From Silicimonas sp. (GTDB taxonomy: Bacteria; Pseudomonadota; Alphaproteobacteria; Rhodobacterales; Rhodobacteraceae): DNA of 39,443 bases. The notes under the pieces were generated by a model. The model was not told where the DNA came from. It saw only the letters and a list, made by a program, of their open reading frames with translations, and did no database searches. Both the position numbers and the translations under genes were made by a program. Positions 26,530-33,950 of the stretch are shown here, in pieces (the stretch's first letter is position 1; every line of letters begins with the position of its first letter). Location of the stretch: positions 1 to 39,443 of the forward strand of contig JAJDZT010000001.1 of the NCBI GenBank assembly GCA_022824525.1. The letters run 5' to 3'.

Positions 26530-26555
26530 TGTGGATAACTTTCACCTGTGGATAA
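26530..26555. promoter_or_regulatory. Pair of perfect DnaA boxes
   Basis: TGTGGATAA occurs at 26530-26538 and again at 26547-26555; the reverse complement is TTATCCACA, the consensus DnaA box. Both have the same orientation, 17 bp apart. They lie just past the photolyase stop and about 510-540 bp upstream of mraZ. They may tie expression of division genes to DnaA, or titrate DnaA. No origin features (AT-rich unwinding element, many boxes) are seen, so this is not an origin. Confidence 0.75.
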
Positions 26556-26585
26556 GTTGAATTCGCGGGTCCGGCACAAAGCCGC

Positions 26586-27998
26586 CTAGAAGCTCCGGTT
26601 CTCGTAAGCCTCAAGCGCTCGCTTGCGCCCATCGGACAAATCGACAATCCGCTTCGGATACGGATCTTCGTGTGAGAGCCCCCAGCTTCTCGGCACAGCG
26701 TCGAAGTAGGAAAGAGCGGTGTCCGTTGGCTGAGACGCGCCCTCGGCCAACCATCGCCTTTGATACTCCCCGTCCTTGTCGAACTTTTGCAACTGGGTTT
26801 CCGGATTGAAGACGCGGAAGTAAGGCGCGGCATCTGGCCCGGATCCCGCAGCCCATTGCCAACCCATGGCATTCGACGCCGGGTCCCAATCCACAAGGCA
26901 CTCCTCGAACCACTTCTGGCCGATCCGCCAGTGCATCATCAGATGCTTGGTCAAGTAGCTCGCGACAATCATTCGGCTCCGATTGTGCATGTGGCCGGTG
27001 ACATACATCTCACGCATGGCAGCGTCGACAAACGGCTCCCCAGTCATTCCGCGCTTCCAGGCCTGCGCGTCGCCCAAGGTCTCGTCTTCGCGCCAAGGAA
27101 AAGTTTCCCAACCGTCGCGCCAGCTTCTCTCCGTTATGTGAGGCGTGTGCCAGACCAGGTGGTAGGCGAACTCGCGCCACACGAGCTCCTTCAAAAAAGT
27201 CTCCGCCCCTGCCTTCCCATCTTCAAGCGCGCGGCGCCCGGCGTACCAGCACGTTCTCGGACTGATCTCACCCCAGGCCAGATTCTCGGAAAGCCTCGAC
27301 GTGCCCTCTTGTCCCGGAAAATCGCGGGCTTCGTCATAATCGGCAATCGCATCGGTTGCGAAGGCTCGAAGACGCTTGGCGGCAGCCTCCTCACCGATGG
27401 TCAAGTGCTGACGCACAACACTGGCTCCACGCCGCATGCCGGCCTCGAGTGACCAGTCATCTAAGCGATCGCTTTGCGGCCAAGTCTCCGGTGCAGGTAT
27501 GCTGTCAGGGGCAGATGGCACTTCGCCGACATCGCGATCCTGCACGGCCCGCCAGAATGGCGTGTATACCTTGTAGAACCCTCCATCTTTCGTCTGAACC
27601 GACCAAGGCTCAAAAAGCAGATGCCCGGGAACAGACTGGGCATCGACATTCATGTCGCTCAAAGCAGATTTGACCGCCTTGTCGCGCGCCACCTGATCGG
27701 GGTCATAAGCCCGGCTCCACCGCACACTCTGCGCGCCCGTTTCGCGAACAAGCGACATCAGAACGTCGGCTGCATTGCCTTGTCGCAGGATAAGACGCGA
27801 CCCAAGTTTCTCCACCCTTTCGGCGAAATGCGCGACACCAAGCCCGAAGCGCCAAAGCGGGCAAGCGCCGTAGGTCGAGAACACTTCATCAAGTATGAAG
27901 ACCGGGATGACGGAACCGCCCTGCTGGATCGCCTCCGTCAAGGCGGCGTTGTCTGACAACCGCAAATCTTTCCTGACCCACCAGATGACAGGCGCCAT
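26586..27998 (-). CDS. phrB: Deoxyribodipyrimidine photolyase (class I CPD photolyase)
   Basis: Photolyase repairs UV-induced cyclobutane pyrimidine dimers using light and FAD. The 470-residue protein starts VIWWVRKDLRLSDNAAL, the antenna-binding alpha/beta domain, and ends in the FAD domain with E-F-A-Y-H-L, N-R-S-R-M-I-V-A-S-Y-L-T-K-H-L, the D-W-D-P-A-S-N-A-M-G-W-Q-W block and F-R-V-F-N-P. The order and spacing fit bacterial class I CPD photolyases; a cryptochrome or FeS-type is unlikely, as no C-terminal cysteine cluster is present. The frame is open to 28040, but the ATG at 27998 gives the standard start. Confidence 0.93.
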   Translation of the reverse strand: MAPVIWWVRKDLRLSDNAALTEAIQQGGSVIPVFILDEVFSTYGACPLWRFGLGVAHFAERVEKLGSRLILRQGNAADVLMSLVRETGAQSVRWSRAYDPDQVARDKAVKSALSDMNVDAQSVPGHLLFEPWSVQTKDGGFYKVYTPFWRAVQDRDVGEVPSAPDSIPAPETWPQSDRLDDWSLEAGMRRGASVVRQHLTIGEEAAAKRLRAFATDAIADYDEARDFPGQEGTSRLSENLAWGEISPRTCWYAGRRALEDGKAGAETFLKELVWREFAYHLVWHTPHITERSWRDGWETFPWREDETLGDAQAWKRGMTGEPFVDAAMREMYVTGHMHNRSRMIVASYLTKHLMMHWRIGQKWFEECLVDWDPASNAMGWQWAAGSGPDAAPYFRVFNPETQLQKFDKDGEYQRRWLAEGASQPTDTALSYFDAVPRSWGLSHEDPYPKRIVDLSDGRKRALEAYENRSF

Positions 27999-28082
27999 GC
28001 TCTCACTCCGACTGCTTGTCTCCCCGGACTTAGCACGCAACCTGCGGCGTCAACCCGAAGTCTGAAGACACGAAAACGAGCG

Positions 28083-28745
28083 TCAGGCTTCGCGCGCGTC
28101 CGTAAGCATGCGCCAATGCAGCAAGACGGATGGAAGGAAAAACAGAATGAACCCGAACTCGATAAAGCCGTAGAGCATCAATGGAACCCAGAGAACGGCG
28201 CAAGCCAACCCGACAACGCCGGAGATGATCATGGCTACGCGGGCATCAAAAAGCCTGCGCATGCCGAGTGCGAACAGTTTGCCGCCGTCCAGCGGACTGA
28301 CCGGCAGCAGGTTCAGTACGGCAAGGAAACCATTGACGGACGAGATCGTCCAAAGCAGCCAAGCCATCTCCGGATCCTGTACGAAGGGCGCGATCAGGCC
28401 CGCGCTGGCCCAAAGGAAAAGGTTCACAATAGGTCCCATGGCAACGATCAGTTCCTGTTCGTACCGCGTTGCCGAGCGGGACCGTTCACAAAAACCTCCG
28501 CCGCCGTAGAGCATGATGCGGCGGACCGGAACACCCTGGATCAAACACCCCCAAGCATGCCCCAGTTCGTGCAAAAAAATGGAGACCAGCAAGATCCCGA
28601 CGAAAGCCAAGTCAAAGGCCATGCTTCGCGCGTCACCGCCAAAGTCGATCAGGATAAGAGGAAGCAAAACAATCGAGGATCCGATCTGAACCGGCACGGA
28701 CCACGGACCACGAAACTCGTAGATAGGGGAGGAACCCAAAAACAT
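28083..28745 (-). CDS. Site-2 protease-like M50 membrane metallopeptidase
   Basis: The protein (220 residues from the ATG at 28745; the frame extends nine codons to a TTG) has about five membrane helices, the zinc motif H59-E-L-G-H63 in the helix FVGILLVSIFLHELGHAWG, and the third ligand motif N-L-L-P-V-S-P-L-D-G-G with D153. These are the S2P/M50B hallmarks, giving intramembrane proteolysis in the inner membrane. No PDZ or CBS domain is fused, so it is a minimal form. The substrate is unknown; anti-sigma factors are typical for the family, but none is adjacent. Confidence 0.88.
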   Translation of the reverse strand: MFLGSSPIYEFRGPWSVPVQIGSSIVLLPLILIDFGGDARSMAFDLAFVGILLVSIFLHELGHAWGCLIQGVPVRRIMLYGGGGFCERSRSATRYEQELIVAMGPIVNLFLWASAGLIAPFVQDPEMAWLLWTISSVNGFLAVLNLLPVSPLDGGKLFALGMRRLFDARVAMIISGVVGLACAVLWVPLMLYGFIEFGFILFFLPSVLLHWRMLTDAREA

Positions 28746-28875
28746 CGAACACACTCGCGCAAACACTCGCAACGTGAGAATGTTAACAGAAACCTAATTC
28801 CAATGCGCGAAAGTCTTTGAGCGACGCGGCGGTAACGGACCGGCGACGCCTTAATGCAACGAAAACTGGGGACAA

Positions 28876-29502
28876 TCAGGCTGCGCTGGCAGGATTGGAC
28901 GGTTTCGCTCTACGCGCAGCCATTTTCGCCGCGAGCCGCTCATGTGGCGGCGTAACGTAGTTGTCCATCTTCTCACGAATTGTGCGGATCTCGGATTCTG
29001 TACCGGTCGCAATCCGCAAGGGCTTCTGGCCATCGATCAGGTAGATCAGGCAATGGCAGTCCCCTGTCGCCAAAGAGCGTGTGATACCGACACCGATGAT
29101 CTGGTCGATATCCACCGTCGCCAACACTTGCCCGCGCCCGCGCGGGTTACGCGACACAAAGCGAATTTCATGGCGCACACGGTCAACTTGGACTTCTGGC
29201 CTGAACCCCCTCGCCGAGACGGAGAGAGCAAGCCCGCCAAGAACGCCCAACACGCAGGTGAGCACCAACTTCACCATCAGAGTGTCGCCCGCGTAGAGCG
29301 AACCCGGCAACAACCATTGAGCAAATGCACCAAGCAGAAGAGCGAAACCGAGAAGAGTGAGACTCCACTCGATCACAAGGTCGCTTGCCTTTTCTTCCAT
29401 GTCAGCAGGGCGCAATCGGAAACCCCAAGGGGTCTCGATCTGCTCCAGAAGCGGGTCTTCGCTTCCAGATAGGCTCCTCGATATACGGCTGATCGCGTTC
29501 AT
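28876..29502 (-). CDS. Membrane protein of unknown function
   Basis: I do not recognise the family. The 208-residue product has a polar N-terminus, two adjacent membrane helices (about residues 45-66 and 76-97, with a Trp-Leu-Pro-Gly-Ser turn between), then a basic-acidic cytoplasmic-looking domain of about 100 residues beginning FRPEVQVDRVRHEIRFVSRN, and an Ala/Lys-rich tail. The C-terminal part with V-D-R-x-R-x-E-I-R and I-G-V-G-I-T-R looks like a small beta-rich PH-like or sensor domain, which is a guess. It is divergent from the rpsF operon. ATG at 29502 follows GAGAG. Confidence 0.75.
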   Translation of the reverse strand: MNAISRISRSLSGSEDPLLEQIETPWGFRLRPADMEEKASDLVIEWSLTLLGFALLLGAFAQWLLPGSLYAGDTLMVKLVLTCVLGVLGGLALSVSARGFRPEVQVDRVRHEIRFVSRNPRGRGQVLATVDIDQIIGVGITRSLATGDCHCLIYLIDGQKPLRIATGTESEIRTIREKMDNYVTPPHERLAAKMAARRAKPSNPASAA

Positions 29503-29626
29503 TGCGCTCTCAGATATTGTTCCACCTGATTGCGGTCATAATTGCCGATCATGGCAAGAATTAGACGAACACCGCCTGTTAACCGCAGGGAAATGTTGCT
29601 TTTCCGCATACATCAGCCTGCACCTA

Positions 29627-29654
29627 TTGCGGAAATCTTCAGCACGTGTATACA
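29627..29654 (+). promoter_or_regulatory. Candidate promoter of the rpsF operon
   Basis: TTGCGG (29627-29632), a 16-bp spacer and TATACA (29649-29654) resemble a sigma-70 promoter. Transcription would start near 29661, leaving a leader of about 97 nt before rpsF. This is the best pair I found in the 255-bp divergent gap. Confidence 0.4.
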
Positions 29655-29757
29655 CCGCGCGTTCGCCGCAAATTCGTTTGACCGGCGCAGCCTCTCGTGG
29701 ATGGGCGCGGCGACATGACACCATCCTATGAAGTGCGCTCTGAAAAATGGAGAGAAC

Positions 29758-30120
29758 ATGCCGCTGTATGAGCATGTGATGATTGCGCGTCAGGACTTGT
29801 CCAACGCGCAGGCCGAAGGGCTTATCGAACACTTCAGCACCGTTCTGACTGACAACGAAGGCAAGGTCCTCGACAGTGAGTACTGGGGCGTCAAGACGAT
29901 GGCCTACAAGATCAACAAGAACCGCAAAGGCCATTATGCCTTCCTGAAAACCGATGCACCTGCGCCGGCCGTTCAGGAAATGGAGCGCCTGATGCGTCTG
30001 CATGATGACGTGATGCGGGTTCTGACAATCAAGGTTGATGAGCACGAAGAAGGCCCGTCGATCCAGATGCGCAAATCCGAAGAACGTGAAGGCCGTCGCA
30101 ACCGCGACGATCGCCGGTAA
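29758..30120 (+). CDS. rpsF: 30S ribosomal protein S6
   Basis: S6 binds S18 and helps assemble the platform of the 30S subunit. The 120-residue product starts MPLYEHVMIARQDLS and has the family's K-T-M-A-Y-K-I-N-K-N-R-K-G-H-Y motif, the V-M-R-V-L-T-I-K strand and a charged tail (EEREGRRNRDDRR). The ATG at 29758 follows GGAGAG; the frame is open ten codons further up. It is the first gene of rpsF-rpsR-rplI. Confidence 0.98.
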   Translation: MPLYEHVMIARQDLSNAQAEGLIEHFSTVLTDNEGKVLDSEYWGVKTMAYKINKNRKGHYAFLKTDAPAPAVQEMERLMRLHDDVMRVLTIKVDEHEEGPSIQMRKSEEREGRRNRDDRR

Positions 30121-30133
30121 GGAGGGCTAACCA

Positions 30134-30361
30134 ATGGCAGCAAAACCGTTTTTCCGCCGCCGCAAGGTCTGCCCCTTCTCGGGCGACAATGCACCCAAGA
30201 TCGACTACAAGGACACGAAACTCCTGCAGCGTTACATCTCTGAGCGCGGCAAGATCGTCCCCAGCCGTATCACCGCCGTCTCGGCCAAGAAGCAGCGTGA
30301 ACTGGCCCGTGCAATCAAGCGCGCCCGCTTCCTCGCCCTTCTGCCCTACGCGGTCAAATAA
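30134..30361 (+). CDS. rpsR: 30S ribosomal protein S18
   Basis: S18 binds 16S rRNA with S6. The 75-residue protein has the typical order: basic N-terminus [20 protein letters not shown], then the helix [33 protein letters not shown]. It starts 13 bp after rpsF, behind GGAGGG. Confidence 0.98.
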
Positions 30362-30372
30362 GGAGAACTGAT

Positions 30373-31047
30373 ATGCAGGTTATCCTTCTCGAACGTGTCG
30401 CAAAGCTCGGCCAGATGGGCGACGTCGTGACCGTCAAGGACGGCTACGCACGCAACTTCCTTCTTCCACAGAAGAAAGCGCTCTGGGCGTCGGACGCCAA
30501 TGTGAAGGCTTTCGAAGCCGACAAGGCGCAGCTTGAAGCGCAAAACCTTGAGACGAAGAAAGAAGCGGAAGCACTGGCCGACAAGCTGAACGGTCAGCAG
30601 TTCATCGTGATTCGTCAGGCCTCCGACGGCGGCAACCTTTACGGCTCCGTCACCACTCGGGACGCCGCCGAGGCTGCGACCGAAGCTGGCTTCACTGTTG
30701 AACGTCGTCAGGTCCAGATCACCTCGCCGATCAAGGAACTTGGCATCCACAAGGTTGCCATCACCCTTCACCCTGAAGTCGACGCGGAAATCGAATTGAA
30801 CGTCGCGCGTTCGACCGAAGAAGCCGAGCTTCAGGCACAGGGCATCAATATCGCCGAGCAGGCTGCCGAAGACGAAGCGCAAGCTGAACTCGAGATCGCC
30901 GAACTCTTCGACGAGATCGGTGCGGCTGAGCTTGATGAGCTGGAACGTGGTGACGACGAGCCGGCAGAGGAAGCAGCATCGGACGAGAGCGAAGCCACTG
31001 AAGAGGCTTCTGCCGACGATGCAGGTGAGGACGAGGAAAACTCCTAA
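30373..31047 (+). CDS. rplI: 50S ribosomal protein L9 with long acidic tail
   Basis: L9 binds 23S rRNA near the L1 stalk. The 224-residue product starts [17 protein letters not shown] and holds the N-terminal signature [17 protein letters not shown], the long connecting helix and the C-terminal domain ending near residue 145. The rest (about 75 residues) is extremely acidic, mainly Glu, Asp, Ala and Ser, and absent from E. coli L9 (149 residues). Such tails occur in other alphaproteobacterial L9 proteins as I recall. It starts 11 bp after rpsR and is followed by a terminator. Confidence 0.97.
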   Translation: MQVILLERVAKLGQMGDVVTVKDGYARNFLLPQKKALWASDANVKAFEADKAQLEAQNLETKKEAEALADKLNGQQFIVIRQASDGGNLYGSVTTRDAAEAATEAGFTVERRQVQITSPIKELGIHKVAITLHPEVDAEIELNVARSTEEAELQAQGINIAEQAAEDEAQAELEIAELFDEIGAAELDELERGDDEPAEEAASDESEATEEASADDAGEDEENS

Positions 31048-31071
31048 ACCTCATCGCCGCTTGAATGATTG

Positions 31072-31101
31072 GGCCGCTCCATCGGGGCGGCCTTTTCTTT
31101 T
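31072..31101 (+). terminator. Rho-independent terminator of the rpsF-rpsR-rplI operon
   Basis: Nine-pair stem GGCCGCTCC (31072-31080) / GGGGCGGCC (31084-31092), with one G-U pair and a 3-nt loop, followed by TTTTCTTTT. It lies 24 bp after the rplI stop and 34 bp before the next start codon. Confidence 0.92.
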
Positions 31102-31134
31102 GCGCAAGCGCCAGCAACCGCTAGGATCGTGTGC

Positions 31135-31797
31135 ATGTGCGGACGCTTTGCCTTGACCCTTCCAGATGATGCGATGGCGAGCCTTTTTGAGGCGACGCTG
31201 TCGAACGATCTGGCCCCCCTACCCAACTACAACATCTGCCCGACCAACCAGGTTCATACCGTTACCAGTGATAATGGCGCACGACGACTGAGGCCGATGC
31301 GTTGGGGTTTCCTTCCGCATTGGTACAAAACAGAGAACGGCGGACCCCTTCTGATCAACGCGAGGTCCGAGACCATCGCTGAAAAACCTGCCTTCAAGAC
31401 GGCGGCCCGGGAACGGCGCTGCCTGATCCCGGCCTCCGGTTTCTACGAATGGACAAAAGATGAGAATGGGAACCGCCTCCCGTGGTACATACATCCGACA
31501 GAAGGCGACATGCTTGCCTTTGCAGGCGTCTGGCAGAATTGGGAACGGGGCGGCAAGGCTCATACAACCTGCGCCATTGTGACGACCGGGGCCAGCGCAC
31601 CCATGTCCAAAATCCATCACAGAATGCCGGTGATCCTTTCTCCCGAGAACTGGTCGCTATGGTTGGGCGAGCAAGGGAAAGGGGCCGCTGCATTGATGTG
31701 CGCGGCCCCCGATGACGCTTTGGCATTTTATCGTGTCGACCCGAAGGTGAATTCAAACCGCGCTTCGGGAGCGGATCTGATCCAACCTCTATCGTGA
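31135..31797 (+). CDS. SOS response-associated abasic-site protein (YedK/HMCES, SRAP family)
   Basis: SRAP proteins form a thiazolidine cross-link with abasic sites in single-stranded DNA, shielding them during replication. The 220-residue protein starts M-C-G-R-F, so Cys2 becomes N-terminal after Met removal; this fixes the ATG at 31135, although the frame opens earlier. The other active-site residues are in place: N75 in LLINARSE, E105 in SGFYEW and H161 in IHHRMP. The positions match those of E. coli YedK closely. It lies just past the rplI terminator and converges with aqpZ. Confidence 0.95.
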   Translation: MCGRFALTLPDDAMASLFEATLSNDLAPLPNYNICPTNQVHTVTSDNGARRLRPMRWGFLPHWYKTENGGPLLINARSETIAEKPAFKTAARERRCLIPASGFYEWTKDENGNRLPWYIHPTEGDMLAFAGVWQNWERGGKAHTTCAIVTTGASAPMSKIHHRMPVILSPENWSLWLGEQGKGAAALMCAAPDDALAFYRVDPKVNSNRASGADLIQPLS

Positions 31798-31849
31798 GTG
31801 TCGACGACAGGCCCCCACTTGCCAAAGGGACCTGCCAAAGCGTTTCTTG

Positions 31850-32551
31850 TCAGGCTGCTTCAGGTTCAGCTTCTCTGTCAGCCAGAAGGCCTGAATTGAA
31901 GACAAGCCCGGCGGCCACGGCCCCAATCAGCGGAGCAACAATGAAGAGCCACAACTGTGAGATGGCCGTGCTGCCCGCAAAAAGAGCCGGACCAATGGAG
32001 CGCGCCGGGTTCACAGACACACCTGTGACGTTGATGCCGACCAGATGAATGACAACCAGCGTAAATCCGATGGCGATGCCTGCGATGGCGGCTGGAGCGT
32101 TGCCACCGGTCGCGCCAAGAATGACGACCATAAAGAGGAATGTCGCGACCACCTCGAACACGAAGGCTGACATCATGGAGTACTCACCAAGATATCCGGC
32201 GCCCCAACCGTTCTGACCAAGACCGTTCTCAGCCACGCTGTAATCTGCCTTGCCGCTTGCGATCATCAGAAGAACAAGCGCTGCCACAATGGCGCCCGCA
32301 ACTTGCGCGATCATGTATGGCACAGCTTCCCCGATGCTCATGCGACCGGCGGCAACCATGCCCAGCGAGACGGCCGGATTGATATGACATCCCGAAACGG
32401 GGCCGATGCCATACGCCATGCCCATCAGGGCAAGTCCGAACGCAAAACTGATGCCTGCCAAGCCAATATCGGCCCCTGCGATCACGGCTGACCCGCAACC
32501 GAGAAATACCAGTGTGAAAGTGCCGATGAACTCGGCGAGAGGTTTCCGCAT
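31850..32551 (-). CDS. aqpZ: Aquaporin Z (water channel)
   Basis: The 233-residue protein has six membrane helices and two half-helix NPA motifs, HINPAVSLG and SVNPARSIGPAL. Selectivity-filter residues match AqpZ rather than glycerol facilitators: a Phe in helix 2 (ISFAFG), His in V-V-I-H-L-V-G-I-N, a Thr in the loop (INVTG) and the Arg of NPAR. It should mediate rapid water flow across the inner membrane during osmotic shifts. It faces the SRAP gene and lies 123 bp downstream of irr on the same strand. Confidence 0.94.
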   Translation of the reverse strand: MRKPLAEFIGTFTLVFLGCGSAVIAGADIGLAGISFAFGLALMGMAYGIGPVSGCHINPAVSLGMVAAGRMSIGEAVPYMIAQVAGAIVAALVLLMIASGKADYSVAENGLGQNGWGAGYLGEYSMMSAFVFEVVATFLFMVVILGATGGNAPAAIAGIAIGFTLVVIHLVGINVTGVSVNPARSIGPALFAGSTAISQLWLFIVAPLIGAVAAGLVFNSGLLADREAEPEAA

Positions 32552-32674
32552 ATCCCAATCTCCAATATTCGATGGGCGGACTATGCGCGCGACATTGCTA
32601 CGACATCATGGGAAAGGAAGCGCAGTCGTTCCCGGGGAAAAACCCGAAAACCGGATCAAAACCTGAAAAGTTGA

Positions 32675-33097
32675 TTACTTGCGGCGCAAGCGGATGACCA
32701 CATCCACCTTCGAGATCTCTGCCCCATCTGGAGCGGAGGGAAGTCGTTTGATCTCAAGCTCTTCTGCAGGTGCGTCGGTCAAACGCGCCTCGTCTTCCCA
32801 ATAGAAGTGCGGATGATCGTCGGTACGCGTATCGAAGTAGCTTTTGGAGCCGTCAACTGTGATTTCCTGCACCAGACCAGCGTCGCTGAAAGCCCGCAAC
32901 GTGTTGTAAACAGTGGCCAAGGACACGGCCTCACCGGCGGATTGAGACGCCGCGTGAAGGCTCTCGGCCGTGACGTGCCGATCATGGCCATCGCCCACCA
33001 GCAAAGCTGCCAAGGCAACGCGTTGCCGTGTCGGACGCACGCCGGCTTTCGCCAGCCAGTCACTTCCTCGTTTTTGATGCGTGTCCATCATGTGCAT
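32675..33097 (-). CDS. irr: Fur-family iron response regulator Irr
   Basis: The 140-residue protein has the Fur winged-helix core: G-V-R-P-T-R-Q-R-V-A-L-A-A-L-L, H-V-T-A-E-S-L, V-S-L-A-T-V-Y-N-T-L-R-A-F-S-D-A-G-L-V, then the metal-binding D-D-H-P-H-F segment. It lacks the Cys-x-x-Cys zinc motif of Fur, and the end DVVIRLRR matches alphaproteobacterial Irr, the haem-responsive regulator of iron uptake and haem synthesis. The position next to fabA is the one I recall for irr in Rhodobacteraceae. Start could be any of three Met codons (33097, 33091, 33088); none has a strong ribosome site. Confidence 0.85.
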   Translation of the reverse strand: MHMMDTHQKRGSDWLAKAGVRPTRQRVALAALLVGDGHDRHVTAESLHAASQSAGEAVSLATVYNTLRAFSDAGLVQEITVDGSKSYFDTRTDDHPHFYWEDEARLTDAPAEELEIKRLPSAPDGAEISKVDVVIRLRRK

Positions 33098-33117
33098 TCA
33101 CCACTTCTAGAGTGAAT
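33096..33117. promoter_or_regulatory. Inverted repeat at the irr start
   Basis: ATTCAC (33096-33101) and GTGAAT (33112-33117) form a 6-bp inverted repeat with a 10-bp spacer containing TTCTAGA, overlapping the irr start codon in the irr-fabA divergent region. The centre faintly resembles Irr or iron-control boxes (TTTAGAA/TTCTAAA-like). It could be an autoregulatory site. Confidence 0.3.
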
Positions 33118-33260
33118 ATAGGGGCTAGTCGCCTCGTTCTACAATGTCATAAACGCCTAGAGCGGCTAATATGCCGGATTGTCGCCCCTTGCGCCACAAT
33201 TGCGCGCACTGCTATGGGGCGATCGCAAGAACGCAACAATGTCGCCGGAGCAGACTTCCC

Positions 33261-33770
33261 ATGAGCAAATTTCCCACCTCGTTTGACCGCGAAGGTCTTC
33301 TTGCCTGCGCGCGCGGAGAGCTTTTTGGCGAGGGAAACGCCCAGCTGCCAGCCCCGCCAATGCTGATGATGGATCGGATAACCGAGATTTCCGAGGATGG
33401 TGGCGAGCATGGGAAAGGCCATGTTGTTGCGGAATTCGACATCACGCCGGACCTCTGGTTCTTCGAATGCCACTTCCCCGGCAACCCGATCATGCCGGGA
33501 TGCCTTGGCCTTGATGGGCTTTGGCAACTGACGGGCTTCAATCTTGGTTGGCGCGGCTGGACTGGGCGCGGATACGCGCTCGGTGTTGGCGAAGTGAAGT
33601 TGACGGGCATGGTGAGGCCAGAACGGAAGATGCTTCGGTACTTTGTGGACTTCACCAAAGCCGTGCAGTCTCGTCGATTGACGATGGGTGTCGCCAACGG
33701 TCGGGTCGAGGCTGATGGCGAGGTCATCTATCAAGTCAAAGACATGAAGGTCGCCCTTTCGGAGAGCTAA
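33261..33770 (+). CDS. fabA: 3-hydroxydecanoyl-ACP dehydratase/isomerase FabA
   Basis: FabA dehydrates 3-hydroxydecanoyl-ACP and isomerises the product to the cis-3 form, opening the anaerobic route to unsaturated fatty acids with FabB. The 169-residue protein has the hotdog signature [20 protein letters not shown] with catalytic His71 and Asp85, one residue from the E. coli numbering. The frame is open to 33171, but the ATG at 33261 gives the normal N-terminus ([10 protein letters not shown]) and follows GGAG. Roseobacters normally have fabB directly after; here a sulfotransferase gene intervenes. Confidence 0.97.
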   Translation: MSKFPTSFDREGLLACARGELFGEGNAQLPAPPMLMMDRITEISEDGGEHGKGHVVAEFDITPDLWFFECHFPGNPIMPGCLGLDGLWQLTGFNLGWRGWTGRGYALGVGEVKLTGMVRPERKMLRYFVDFTKAVQSRRLTMGVANGRVEADGEVIYQVKDMKVALSES

Positions 33771-33950
33771 CCCAAGCGCCCTGCCCTAGGCTCCGTTCCA
33801 AGAGCGCGTCCGAAACGTGTGCCCCAACCGACGGTTGACGGCCAGCTTGACGAGACGAGAATTTTTGCTGGCCAGAGACTCCCAGAGGACGCAAGGTAAA
33901 CTTCACTAAAGACATTTTGACGAAAACAGCCTGCAAGTCTGGGTGGTGCA

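Larger units (their letters stand above)
26018..26585. other. Regulatory region upstream of the division and cell-wall cluster
   Basis: No coding sequence is supported in these 568 bp between the photolyase stop and mraZ. From mraZ outward they hold a terminator-like hairpin (26057-26092), a GC-rich block with a GAAA-loop hairpin (26099-26112), an AT-richer part with three TGGGA motifs on the + strand (26277-26312), further TGGGA/CGGGA motifs on the - strand (26424-26510), a 12-bp palindrome (26490-26501) and two DnaA boxes (26530-26555). The density of signals fits a long, multiply controlled promoter and leader. Confidence 0.75.

Noticed and set aside
26530..26555. Replication origin
   Set aside because: Two DnaA boxes only, no AT-rich unwinding region, no dnaA, parAB or repABC next to it.
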